This document shows, piece by piece, positions 7,478-15,533 of a stretch of DNA of 38,740 nt (positions are counted from its first letter, which is position 1; every line of letters begins with the position of its first letter). Position numbers and translations under genes: made by a program. Source of the stretch: Comamonadaceae bacterium. GTDB lineage: Bacteria; Pseudomonadota; Gammaproteobacteria; Burkholderiales; Burkholderiaceae_C. The notes beneath the pieces are model-generated. The model ran no database searches and had not been told where the DNA came from. It saw nothing but the letters and a program-made list of their open reading frames with translations. The stretch lies in assembly GCA_947378785.1 (NCBI GenBank), contig CANCLK010000026.1:1-38740 (forward strand), written 5' to 3'.

Positions 7478-8446
7478 ATGTCGGTTCGAAAAATTCTTGC
7501 AGCGGCTTTCACTGCATGGCTTGCAATGGGAGGTGCCGCCGCTCAGACGCCTCCCTATCCCTCTCGACCCATCAAGCTTATCGTGCCAGTACCCCCTGGC
7601 GGCAGCGGTGATCTGGTGGGCCGCTTGATGGCAAACGCCGCAGCCAACGAACTAGGTCAGCCAATCGTCATCGAAAACCGTGCCGGTGCAGCTGGCAGCA
7701 TCGGTACAGCCATAGGCGCCAAAGCACCCGCCGATGGGTACACGCTGATTCAATGCAGCATCGGAAATTGCGCCATCAACCCCAGCCTGTATGAAAAAAT
7801 TGGCTACGACTTGTTCAAAGACCTGACCCCCGTCATTCTTTTGGGCAAATCAATCAATGTCCTGACAGTCGGCAACGACTCAGGCATACGTTCAGTCAAG
7901 GAACTCATTGAGCAAGCGAAGAGCAAACGTCTTGCTTATGCATCTTCCGGTGTCGGTGCGTCTAATCACCTGTCCGGGGAACTTCTGAAGAAGATGGCCG
8001 CCATTGAGATGACGCACGTACCCTACAAAGGATCAGGCCCGGCCATCACCGATCTTCTGGGTGGACAAGTGCCTATCTTCTTTGACAACGAACCCTCGAT
8101 TTTGCCGTTCATTAAAACCGGTAAGGTGCGGGCGCTGGCAGTGACCGGAAAAACAAGATCTCTCAATTTGCCAGACGTTCCCACAATGGAGGAATTAGGC
8201 TTCCCTGGTTTTGTGATTGAGCCTTGGTACGCCTTTATTGCACCGGCCAACACACCAAAACCCGTGATCAACCAGCTCAATCAAGCCTTCGAACGCGCAC
8301 TGAAAACCACCACGGTTAGGCAAACCATGCAGGGGATGGGCATCACGCCGAGCGGCGGTTCAGCCGAGATGATGGGCCAGTTCATGCGAGCCGAATATGA
8401 GCGATGGGGCGAACTGATCCGGGCGCAAGGGATTAAAGGAGATTGA
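7478..8446 (+). CDS. Bug/TctC-family periplasmic solute receptor (second)
   Basis: This receptor has 322 residues and a signal peptide cleaved near GGAAAQT. It shows the family landmarks RPIKLIVPVPPGGSGDLVGR, VIENRAGAAGSIG, GYTLIQCS, YASSGVGASNHLSGE, THVPYKGSGPA and VRALAVTGKTRSLNLPDVPTMEE. A GAAGGAGA ribosome site precedes the ATG. The enolase-superfamily gene starts 3 nt after its stop, so the receptor probably delivers the substrate of that enzyme, a sugar acid by inference. No TctA or TctB permease is encoded nearby. Confidence 0.93.
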   Translation: MSVRKILAAAFTAWLAMGGAAAQTPPYPSRPIKLIVPVPPGGSGDLVGRLMANAAANELGQPIVIENRAGAAGSIGTAIGAKAPADGYTLIQCSIGNCAINPSLYEKIGYDLFKDLTPVILLGKSINVLTVGNDSGIRSVKELIEQAKSKRLAYASSGVGASNHLSGELLKKMAAIEMTHVPYKGSGPAITDLLGGQVPIFFDNEPSILPFIKTGKVRALAVTGKTRSLNLPDVPTMEELGFPGFVIEPWYAFIAPANTPKPVINQLNQAFERALKTTTVRQTMQGMGITPSGGSAEMMGQFMRAEYERWGELIRAQGIKGD

Positions 8447-8449
8447 TTG

Positions 8450-9649
8450 ATGAGAATCACCGCCATTGAAACGATCCGCGTCGGAGAGTTTCCCAACCTG
8501 ATTTGGGTAGAAATTCATACCGACGAAGGCCTGATCGGACTGGGAGAAACTTTTCGCGGTGCTGAAGCCGTCGAAAGCCAGATCCATTCCATGTGCGCAC
8601 CCTTGCTGCTAGGTAAGAATCCGCTGGAAATAGAGCGCATTAGCAAAGTTTTGCTACGGGGCTATCTGGGTTTCAACGGATCTGGGGTAGAGACGCGGGC
8701 AGCGTCTGCGATCGATATCGCGCTGTGGGATTTATTTGGAAAAGTGGCCGGCCAGCCGGTCTATCAAATGTTGGGCGGCCTTTGCCACGACCGCATGCGC
8801 AGCTACAACACTTGCGCGGGCTACAACTACAACAACCACAGTGTGCAGCGGCGCATGGTCACCAAAACCGGCAGTGCATCCATGGGTCAGTATGACGATC
8901 AGGTGGCCTTCACTGAGAACGCTGGTGAACTGGCGCTGAGCCTGCTGGACGAAGGTTTTACGGCGATGAAGATCTGGCCCTTCGACGGTTTGGCCGCTGC
9001 GACCGATGGGCAGTTCGTGTCGGCAGCACAAATGCGTCAGGGGCTCGAGCCATTCGACAAAATCCGGCGCGCGGTGGGCGACAAGATAGAAGTCATGTGC
9101 GAGTTCCACTCCATGTGGAATCTCACCTCGGCCATCGCCATCGCCAAAGAGCTGAGCGAATACCGCCCGTACTGGGCCGAAGACCCGATCAAGATGGACA
9201 GCGTCCAAGCGCTGGCTGACTATCGACGCCACGCCGGCATTCCTGTTTGCGGCAGCGAAACGCTGGCTACGCGCGGTGCATTTCGCGATCTGCTAGCCGC
9301 CGATGCCCTCGATTTCGTCATGCTTGACCTGTCGTGGTGCGGCGGCATCAGCGAGGGTAAAAAAATCGCCACCATGGCTGAGGCTTATCAAAAGCCGGTG
9401 GCACCCCACGATTGCACCGGACCAGTCGTCTTGATGGCATCCTTGCACTTGGCACTCAGCTCCCCAAATGCGATATTTCAGGAGGTTGTCCGCGCCTTTC
9501 TGAGCACTTTTTACCGCGAGCTGGTGACCGTGCTTCCGGTGCTGGAAAAGGGCTATCTGAGCCCCCCCACGGGCCCAGGCCTTGGTACCGAACTCGCGCC
9601 TGGCCTCAAGGACCGCGCAGACAGCATCATTCGCGTTAGCACCCTCTAG
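8450..9649 (+). CDS. Enolase-superfamily (mandelate racemase/GalD-like) acid-sugar dehydratase
   Basis: This cytoplasmic enzyme has 399 residues and the capping and TIM-barrel domains of the mandelate racemase group. Metal-ligand candidates are Glu218 (CEFH), Glu244 (AEDP) and Glu270 (GSET). His220, two residues after the first ligand, and His320 in APHDC match the acid and base positions of galactonate-type dehydratases. Such enzymes remove water from aldonates or aldarates to give 3-deoxy-2-keto acids. An AAGGAG site supports ATG 8450. The neighbours, a Bug receptor upstream and a DapA-family lyase downstream (9-nt gap), fit an aldarate or aldonate route. The exact substrate is not determined, and a racemase or cycloisomerase remains possible. 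Confidence 0.82.
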   Translation: MRITAIETIRVGEFPNLIWVEIHTDEGLIGLGETFRGAEAVESQIHSMCAPLLLGKNPLEIERISKVLLRGYLGFNGSGVETRAASAIDIALWDLFGKVAGQPVYQMLGGLCHDRMRSYNTCAGYNYNNHSVQRRMVTKTGSASMGQYDDQVAFTENAGELALSLLDEGFTAMKIWPFDGLAAATDGQFVSAAQMRQGLEPFDKIRRAVGDKIEVMCEFHSMWNLTSAIAIAKELSEYRPYWAEDPIKMDSVQALADYRRHAGIPVCGSETLATRGAFRDLLAADALDFVMLDLSWCGGISEGKKIATMAEAYQKPVAPHDCTGPVVLMASLHLALSSPNAIFQEVVRAFLSTFYRELVTVLPVLEKGYLSPPTGPGLGTELAPGLKDRADSIIRVSTL

Positions 9650-9658
9650 AAACTGACC

Positions 9659-10567
9659 ATGACTCTCCCAAAACAGACTCTGCGTGAAGCGCTAAACGGC
9701 ATTTCCGGCATCCTCGTCACACCGTTCAACGATGTTGACGAAGTCGATCCGCCGCGTCTCCAACCCGTCATTGACCGAGCTGTAGACGCTGGTGTCCACG
9801 TGCTGGTGGCCAATGGCAACACCAGTGAGTTTTATGCGCTCGATGCCAGTGAAGCAGAGCGGATGGTGTTCGCTACTGCCGAACTGGTGGCCGGGCGCGT
9901 TCCCTTGCTGGGTGGTGTGGGTAAGAACATCAAAGACGCTTGCCAACTTGCGCGGGCGTCACGGGCCGCTGGCGTCACCGCATTGATGGTGCACCAACCG
10001 CCGGATCCGTTTGTTGCTCCGCGGGGCGTGATTGATTACGTTCAACGCATCGCGGAGGCTGGCGAGGGTTTGCCACTGGTGCTTTACCTGCGCGATGACG
10101 GTATTGGCTTGGACACCATTGAGATGCTGGCACGATTGCCTGGCGTGGTCGGCCTGAAGTGGGCCTGCCCTACACCGTTGCGCCTAGGAACGCTGATCAA
10201 CCGCACGCGCGACATAGATTTAGCATGGGTAGGGGGCCTGGCAGAAAGCTGGGCACCCGCCTTTTACGCGGTCGGCTCACGCGGGTTTACATCCGGTCTG
10301 ATCAACGTCCTACCAGCACGCTCAGTGGACATCCACGCGGCACTTCAAAGTGGAGACTATGAGAAAGCCATGCAATTGATCAACGCTACGGCTGAATTTG
10401 AAGAGCTTAGAACAGAAGAAAGAAACGGAACGAATGTCACCGTCGTGAAGACGGCCTTGCAATTGATTGGCAACGATTGCGGCCGGGTCAGACCTCCCGG
10501 CGCATGGCCTCTGACGAGCACCGCGCGCGACAAACTGATCCGCCTCGTTCAAGAATCTGCCCGTTGA
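9659..10567 (+). CDS. DapA-family lyase/dehydratase, 5-dehydro-4-deoxyglucarate dehydratase-like
   Basis: This TIM-barrel class I lyase has 302 residues. Lys167 (VVGLKWA) is the expected Schiff-base residue and Tyr143 (LVLYLRDDG) the catalytic tyrosine. NGNTSEF (52-58) is the substrate-carboxylate loop, resembling that of KdgD rather than true DapA. KdgD converts 5-dehydro-4-deoxyglucarate to 2-oxoglutarate semialdehyde with loss of water and CO2. It is the last gene of a receptor-dehydratase-lyase operon, which supports a sugar-acid role. Its end overlaps the convergent ThDP-enzyme gene by 19 bp. A 2-keto-3-deoxy-acid aldolase is the main alternative. Confidence 0.8.
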   Translation: MTLPKQTLREALNGISGILVTPFNDVDEVDPPRLQPVIDRAVDAGVHVLVANGNTSEFYALDASEAERMVFATAELVAGRVPLLGGVGKNIKDACQLARASRAAGVTALMVHQPPDPFVAPRGVIDYVQRIAEAGEGLPLVLYLRDDGIGLDTIEMLARLPGVVGLKWACPTPLRLGTLINRTRDIDLAWVGGLAESWAPAFYAVGSRGFTSGLINVLPARSVDIHAALQSGDYEKAMQLINATAEFEELRTEERNGTNVTVVKTALQLIGNDCGRVRPPGAWPLTSTARDKLIRLVQESAR

Positions 10568-12243
10568 TTCAATGCACGTTGGCGCAGTGCCGACAAGGTG
10601 GTGCGCGGGGTGATGCCTTCTGAGTCAGTGCGTAACTCAATCAGTGCACCTGTGCCGGCTTGAACAGCGCGCTCAAAAGCGGCTGGAAAGTCAGCCGTAC
10701 GCTCGACCAACTGACCATGTAGCCCATAGGCCTTGGCGAGGGCTGGGAAATCAGGATTCTCCAGACTGGTGCCGTAGACCTTGCCGGGAAAGTTCATCTC
10801 TTGGTGCATGCGAATGCTGCCGTACATGCTGTTGTTGATAACGATAAAAATAATCGACAACTGGTACTGCTTGACGGTAGCCAGCTCTTGCGCACTCATC
10901 TGAAAACAGCCATCACCCGCAAAACAAATCACCGTCCGATCAGGGTGCAGCAGTTTGGCCGTGATGGCGGCAGGCACGCCATAGCCCATGGTGCCGCTGA
11001 TCGGTGCAAGCTCAGTGTGCAGGGCGCGGTATTGGTGAAAGCGGTGCACCCAAGACGTGTAGTTGCCCGCACCATTGCTCACGATCGCATCGGGCGGCAA
11101 GCGGGTTTGCAACCAGGTCATGACCTCAGCCAGATTGATCGGCCCCGGCATCGGGGTGGGTGTCAGCGTCTCCAAGTAATCGGCTTGGGCCGATAGGGTC
11201 CAAGCCTGCCACGCAGAAATAGCGGGCGCTTTCAGCTGGCTCAAAGCTTGTGCCAACTCGGGCACACCCGAATGAATCGGCAGCGCAGCCTGATAGACCC
11301 GTCCGAGTTCGTTCACGTCGGAATGCACATGCACCAGCGTCTGGCGCGGCCGGGGCACCTGCAATAACTGGTATTCAGAGGTGGTGGTTTCACCCAGCCG
11401 GGTCCCGATGGCCAGTATCAGATCAGCATCCCTGACGCGCTGTGCGAGTTTTTCACTCACGCCTATACCCAGACTGCCTGCGTAGCGGGGGTCTCGGTTG
11501 TCCCATAAGTCTTGCCGCCGGAAACTGGTGCAGACCGGCAAGTCGAAATGCTCAACAAAGGCGCGCACTTGCTCGTTGGCCAATGCAGTCCAGCCACTGC
11601 CACCCAAAATCACCAGCGGTCGTTTCGATGCATCCAACATCCTCTGCAGCGACGCCAGTTCCGTCGCGCTCACCACGGCAGGCTGCAAGGGCAACGGGTC
11701 CAACGCTGGACATGCGCTCAGCGCGTACAAAACATCTTCAGGGACAGCAATCACCACCGGCCCCGGGCGACCCGACATGGCCACCTGAAAAGCCTGCTGC
11801 ATGACTTCAGGCAGACGCTCAATCTGGTTGACTTGGGTGGCCCACTTCGCCATAGGCGCAAACATGCGGGCGATGTCAATTTCTTGCCAGGCGTCGCGCC
11901 CCATGAAGGTGGAGTTGACCTGGCCGACCAGCAAGATCATGGGCGTTGAGTCTTGCGATGCCGTGTGCACGCCTATGCTGGCTTGCGTCGCCCCCGGACC
12001 GCGTGTGACCAAGCAAACACCGGGTTTGCCGGTTAACTTGCCATAGGCCTCAGCCATATGCGCTGCGGCAGCCTCATGACGACAGACGATCAACCGGATG
12101 GAATCGCGCACATCATGCAGGGCGTCAAGGGCCGGTAAAAAGCTTTCGCCGGGCACACAAAAAGCCATCTCCACACCGTGGCTCACCAGGGCTTCGATCA
12201 AGATCTTCCCACCGTTTCGCGAGCGCATGGTCGGCAGCGTCAT
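10549..12243 (-). CDS. Thiamine diphosphate-dependent enzyme, acetolactate synthase/decarboxylase-like
   Basis: This is a full-length three-domain ThDP enzyme of 564 residues. The activating glutamate is Glu57 in CRHEAAAAHM. The cofactor motif runs from GDG (443-445) to NN (470-471), the standard spacing. The N-terminal part (KPGVCLVTRGPGATQ, DSTPMILLVGQ) resembles acetolactate synthases more than benzoylformate decarboxylases. No small regulatory subunit is encoded nearby, so a role in branched-chain amino acid synthesis is unlikely. It is the last gene of the operon and lies 2 nt after a Bug receptor. With the alpha-hydroxy-acid oxidase upstream, it may decarboxylate or ligate the resulting 2-keto acid; this is inference. 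Confidence 0.87.
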   Translation of the reverse strand: MTLPTMRSRNGGKILIEALVSHGVEMAFCVPGESFLPALDALHDVRDSIRLIVCRHEAAAAHMAEAYGKLTGKPGVCLVTRGPGATQASIGVHTASQDSTPMILLVGQVNSTFMGRDAWQEIDIARMFAPMAKWATQVNQIERLPEVMQQAFQVAMSGRPGPVVIAVPEDVLYALSACPALDPLPLQPAVVSATELASLQRMLDASKRPLVILGGSGWTALANEQVRAFVEHFDLPVCTSFRRQDLWDNRDPRYAGSLGIGVSEKLAQRVRDADLILAIGTRLGETTTSEYQLLQVPRPRQTLVHVHSDVNELGRVYQAALPIHSGVPELAQALSQLKAPAISAWQAWTLSAQADYLETLTPTPMPGPINLAEVMTWLQTRLPPDAIVSNGAGNYTSWVHRFHQYRALHTELAPISGTMGYGVPAAITAKLLHPDRTVICFAGDGCFQMSAQELATVKQYQLSIIFIVINNSMYGSIRMHQEMNFPGKVYGTSLENPDFPALAKAYGLHGQLVERTADFPAAFERAVQAGTGALIELRTDSEGITPRTTLSALRQRALNQRADS

Positions 12244-12245
12244 GT

Positions 12246-13208
12246 TCAGTCTGCAGTTGCGCCTGAGGTCTCAATGACCTTTTTCCACAGACCGCGCTCA
12301 CGCAGAATGGCCGCCTTCATCTCCTCAGGCGGACCCGGCAAAGCCTCGAAGCTGACCTCACGCAACTTGGCCACAAACTCCGCACTTTTGAGGATGACGT
12401 TGATCTCTCGGTTCATGCGCATGACAACCTCGGACGAGACCTTGGACTGCGCCATCAGGCCAAACCAGGCGCTGGTGGTCATGCTGGGAAAACCGCTTTC
12501 CGCCACGGTTGGGGTGTCGGGCAACTGGAACCATCGCTTGCTGGAAGTGACCGCTAGCGGGCGCAACTTGCCGGCACGAATCTGTGGCAACAACTGCGGC
12601 AAGTTGTCGGTGGTGAACTGCACATCCCCAGCCAACAAGGCCCCCATAGCCGGACCATTGCCACGGTAGGGAACGTGCGTGAGTTCAATGCCCACGGTCG
12701 TTTTGAAGAGTTCGTTGAGTAGATGGCCCGCGCTACCAATGCTGGAGCTGGAGTAAGACAAGGGGGCAGCACTGGCCTTGCCAAAATTGGCCAGTTCTTT
12801 GAGCGACTGCACGGGCAAGCTAGGCGACACCACCACCACGTTCGGTGCCTGGCCCATCAACCCAATGGGAATCAGGTCGGCATCCGGGTCGTAGCCCAAC
12901 TTCTTGTAGAGGTACGGGTTGATCGCCATCATGGGCAAGGAGGCAACCAAAAAATAATGGTCATCCAGCGCCGTCTTCACAAAATAACTCGCACCCACGC
13001 CACCGCTTGCACCGCCCCGGTTTTCGATGATGACGGGTTGCCCGAGATTTTCAGACAGCTTTTGCCCGAGCAAGCGAGTCAAGATATCGGTAGAGCCGCC
13101 GGCTGGGTAAGGGACCAATAGCCGAATGGGTCGATTGGGCCAATTCGTCTGAGCGAACACCGTGCTCTGAATCAGCAGAGCGAGAACCAGCAAAAGCCAT
13201 TTTTTCAT
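12246..13208 (-). CDS. Bug/TctC-family periplasmic solute receptor (third)
   Basis: This 320-residue receptor has a signal peptide ending near TVFAQT. Landmarks are RPIRLLVPYPAGGSTDILTR, VIENRGGASGGVG, YSSSSIGSAGHLLNE, THVPYRGNGPAMGALLAGDVQF and LRPLAVTSSKRWFQLPDTPTVAE. It lies between the alpha-hydroxy-acid oxidase gene (61 nt away) and the ThDP-enzyme gene (2 nt). It presumably captures a carboxylic substrate of this pathway. It is diverged from the other three receptors, which argues against a recent tandem duplication. Confidence 0.92.
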   Translation of the reverse strand: MKKWLLLVLALLIQSTVFAQTNWPNRPIRLLVPYPAGGSTDILTRLLGQKLSENLGQPVIIENRGGASGGVGASYFVKTALDDHYFLVASLPMMAINPYLYKKLGYDPDADLIPIGLMGQAPNVVVVSPSLPVQSLKELANFGKASAAPLSYSSSSIGSAGHLLNELFKTTVGIELTHVPYRGNGPAMGALLAGDVQFTTDNLPQLLPQIRAGKLRPLAVTSSKRWFQLPDTPTVAESGFPSMTTSAWFGLMAQSKVSSEVVMRMNREINVILKSAEFVAKLREVSFEALPGPPEEMKAAILRERGLWKKVIETSGATAD

Positions 13209-13269
13209 GTCGAACTTTTCAAATACCCTGCAACAGGGTTGTGTTTACGTTGTCAAAAACCGACCGACA

Positions 13270-14487
13270 TCATCGGCGTCCGCTCCCCATCAGTGGCAGG
13301 TCGATCAACACGCGATCGGCCCTCGCTTGGCGCACCTCGGTGACCGCGTTGTAACCCATCATGCCAAGACCGCGATACACCTCGTCCTTCAGTAATCCGA
13401 TCGCATGTTCGACGCCAGCTTGTCCAGCCACGGAGCTGGCGAAGTTGAACGGCCGCCCGACAAAGACAAAGTCGGCCCCCAAGGCCAGCGCCTTCAGCAC
13501 ATCGTCGCCGCGACGAAAACCGCTGTCGATCATCACCGGAATAGACCGACCCGTTTTCGACAATTCTTCAAGGATGCTGGGTAAAACACGCAGGGGCGAC
13601 GGGCCTGCGTCGAGTTGTCGGCCACCGTGATTGGAGACGATGATGCCGTCGGCACCAAGGTCGCGTGCCATGCGGCAATCGTCCGAGTGCAGCAGTCCCT
13701 TGACGATCAGGCGGCCCTGCCAGTGCCGACGAATCAGGGCAAAACGATCCCAGTCCATGTGGTCTTTGCTGCCGTGGTCTCGTGCCGCATTTTGGGAAAT
13801 GATGGGGGCACCTCTCACCGCAAACGAATTTTCAAAGTGCGGCATCCCGTGTTGCAGCAGTGTTCGAAAGAAGGTGCCAAAAAGCCAGCGCGGACGAGTG
13901 ATACCGTCCCACGCCAGCCGCAGGCTGGGACGCAATGGCGTTGAGAATCCAGCACGCAGGTGGTTTTCCCGGCTGGCACCCAAGAAGGTGTCGACCGTCA
14001 AGACCAACGTCTGATAGCCTGCCGCCTTGATGCGATCCAGCAAAGGCAAGGTGCGCTCCAAATCACCCGGGACATAGGCCTGGAACCAAGCCTCAGGATT
14101 TTCCTGAATGACCTCCTCCATGCGGATCATCGAGGTGCCACTCACCACCATTGGAATACGCGCTTGCTTGGCTGCGCGCGCCAGCGCTAAGTCGCCCCGA
14201 AAAGTCGAGAGTGCGCTGAGGCCCATAGGCGCAATACCAAACGGTGCCGCCCATTCTTGGCCAAACAAGGTGGTCTTGATCGAGCGCTTAGACACATCGC
14301 GCAGCATCCGGCTGACGAGCCCGTATTCTTGGAAAACGCGGCGGTTGTCACCCAAGGTGAATTGATCTTCCGTTCCACCTGCGACATAGGCGTAAACCGG
14401 GCGTGGCAGAAAACACTTTGCCTCGCGCTCGAAGTCATCGAGCGACAGCATCTGACGCAGTCGCCGAGACGGCTTGCCCGTGGTCAC
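13270..14487 (-). CDS. FMN-dependent alpha-hydroxy-acid oxidase/dehydrogenase
   Basis: This is a TIM-barrel flavoprotein of the lactate/mandelate/glycolate oxidase family, 405 residues from the chosen start. YVAGGTEDQFT and APMGLSALS form the N-terminal FMN region. The catalytic His and Arg lie in SNHGGRQLDAGPSPL, and IDSGFRRGDDVLKALALGADFVFVGRPF is the phosphate-binding end. It oxidises an (S)-2-hydroxy acid to a 2-keto acid. I place the start at GTG 14487 because it overlaps the receptor stop in a GTGA tetranucleotide. Upstream in-frame ATG 14535 and downstream ATG 14451 are alternatives. The barrel insert near 190-240 is rich in Arg and aromatic residues and could contact the membrane. Substrate unknown. 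Confidence 0.88.
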   Translation of the reverse strand: MTTGKPSRRLRQMLSLDDFEREAKCFLPRPVYAYVAGGTEDQFTLGDNRRVFQEYGLVSRMLRDVSKRSIKTTLFGQEWAAPFGIAPMGLSALSTFRGDLALARAAKQARIPMVVSGTSMIRMEEVIQENPEAWFQAYVPGDLERTLPLLDRIKAAGYQTLVLTVDTFLGASRENHLRAGFSTPLRPSLRLAWDGITRPRWLFGTFFRTLLQHGMPHFENSFAVRGAPIISQNAARDHGSKDHMDWDRFALIRRHWQGRLIVKGLLHSDDCRMARDLGADGIIVSNHGGRQLDAGPSPLRVLPSILEELSKTGRSIPVMIDSGFRRGDDVLKALALGADFVFVGRPFNFASSVAGQAGVEHAIGLLKDEVYRGLGMMGYNAVTEVRQARADRVLIDLPLMGSGRR

Positions 14488-15479
14488 GTCGCGGTCACGC
14501 CAGAGGCCTTGACGATGCCGCGCCAGCGCTCCCATTCGGACTTGAGAAATTTCGCAAATTCTTCGGGCGTCCCCTTTGTTTTAAGGTTGAGCCCCTCTCG
14601 CACAAACATCTCCTGCAACTGAGGCATGGCCAGTATCGCGTTCACATCACGACTGGTCTTGGCAACGATGTCGCCGGGTGTTCCCTTGGGCATGAAAATG
14701 CCGCTCCATGACGACGTACTGAAACCCGGAAAACCCTGCTCGGCAATGGTGGGGACGTCTGGCATTGAACTCGCTCGCTCCAAGCTGCTGACAGCAATCG
14801 CACGCAGCGTGCCAGCTTTGATGTGCTGCATGAACGAAGGAATGGTGCCAAACATCAAGCCAACGCGCCCCCCCAATAAATCGTTGGCGCCCACCATCCC
14901 TTTATAGGGAATGTGAATCGCCTCAAAACCCGCTTGCTGCGCCAGCATGAAGCCGGACAAGTGGGCCGAGGTGCCGACGCCGTTAGACGCATAAGACAGC
15001 TTTCCCTTCTGCTCCTTGGCGTAGGCAATCAAATCAGCCAGTGAGCGGACAGGAAGAGAAGGGTGCACCACCAAGACGTTGGGCGCCTCCGCCATGTGAA
15101 CCACCGGCACCAAGTCCGTCAACGTGTTGAACTTCTGCGCATAAACATGCGGATTGATGGTGATCGTGGCCGCTGAACCAATGCCCCATGTGTAGCCATC
15201 AGGCTTGGACCGGGCCAATTCTTCCATGCCGATGCTGCCACCAGCACCCGCGCGGTTGTCAATGACAAATGGCTGCTTCCAGCGCTCCGTTAGCGGCTGA
15301 CTGATGGCCCGTGCGACAAAGTCAGTCCCGCCACCCGGGGTAAATGGAATGATCAAACGAATGGGCTTAGCAGGGAAGCCGGCGTCTGCAGCACCCGCCC
15401 GCAGCGAGGCAAGTAGCAGACCCATGGTGCCTACGGCCAGCACCTCACGGCGACGTGGGAATGGTAAAAAATGTTGCAT
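14484..15479 (-). CDS. Bug/TctC-family periplasmic solute receptor (fourth)
   Basis: This is a 331-residue receptor. Its signal peptide begins with MQHFLPFPRRREVLAVG; the RRRE pair makes Tat export possible, with cleavage near GAADAG. Landmarks are PIRLIIPFTPGGGTDFVAR, VIDNRAGAGGSIGMEELA, SYASNGVGTSAHLSG, HIPYKGMVG and LRAIAVSSLERASSMPDVPTIAE. It follows the molybdopterin subunit gene by 54 nt and shares a 4-nt overlap with the hydroxy-acid oxidase gene. It is one of two receptors inside the same operon. Confidence 0.92.
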   Translation of the reverse strand: MQHFLPFPRRREVLAVGTMGLLLASLRAGAADAGFPAKPIRLIIPFTPGGGTDFVARAISQPLTERWKQPFVIDNRAGAGGSIGMEELARSKPDGYTWGIGSAATITINPHVYAQKFNTLTDLVPVVHMAEAPNVLVVHPSLPVRSLADLIAYAKEQKGKLSYASNGVGTSAHLSGFMLAQQAGFEAIHIPYKGMVGANDLLGGRVGLMFGTIPSFMQHIKAGTLRAIAVSSLERASSMPDVPTIAEQGFPGFSTSSWSGIFMPKGTPGDIVAKTSRDVNAILAMPQLQEMFVREGLNLKTKGTPEEFAKFLKSEWERWRGIVKASGVTAT

Positions 15480-15533
15480 ATTCCTGCCTTATAACCCATT
15501 TCACACATGAGCAAAAGGCTGTTCTTAGCGCTG

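Noticed and set aside
8450..9649. Annotation of the enolase-superfamily enzyme as mandelate racemase itself
   Set aside because: The Glu-x-His at residues 218-220 and the KdgD-like neighbour fit acid-sugar dehydratases better; the mandelate-like enzymes are in the separate opposite-strand operon.
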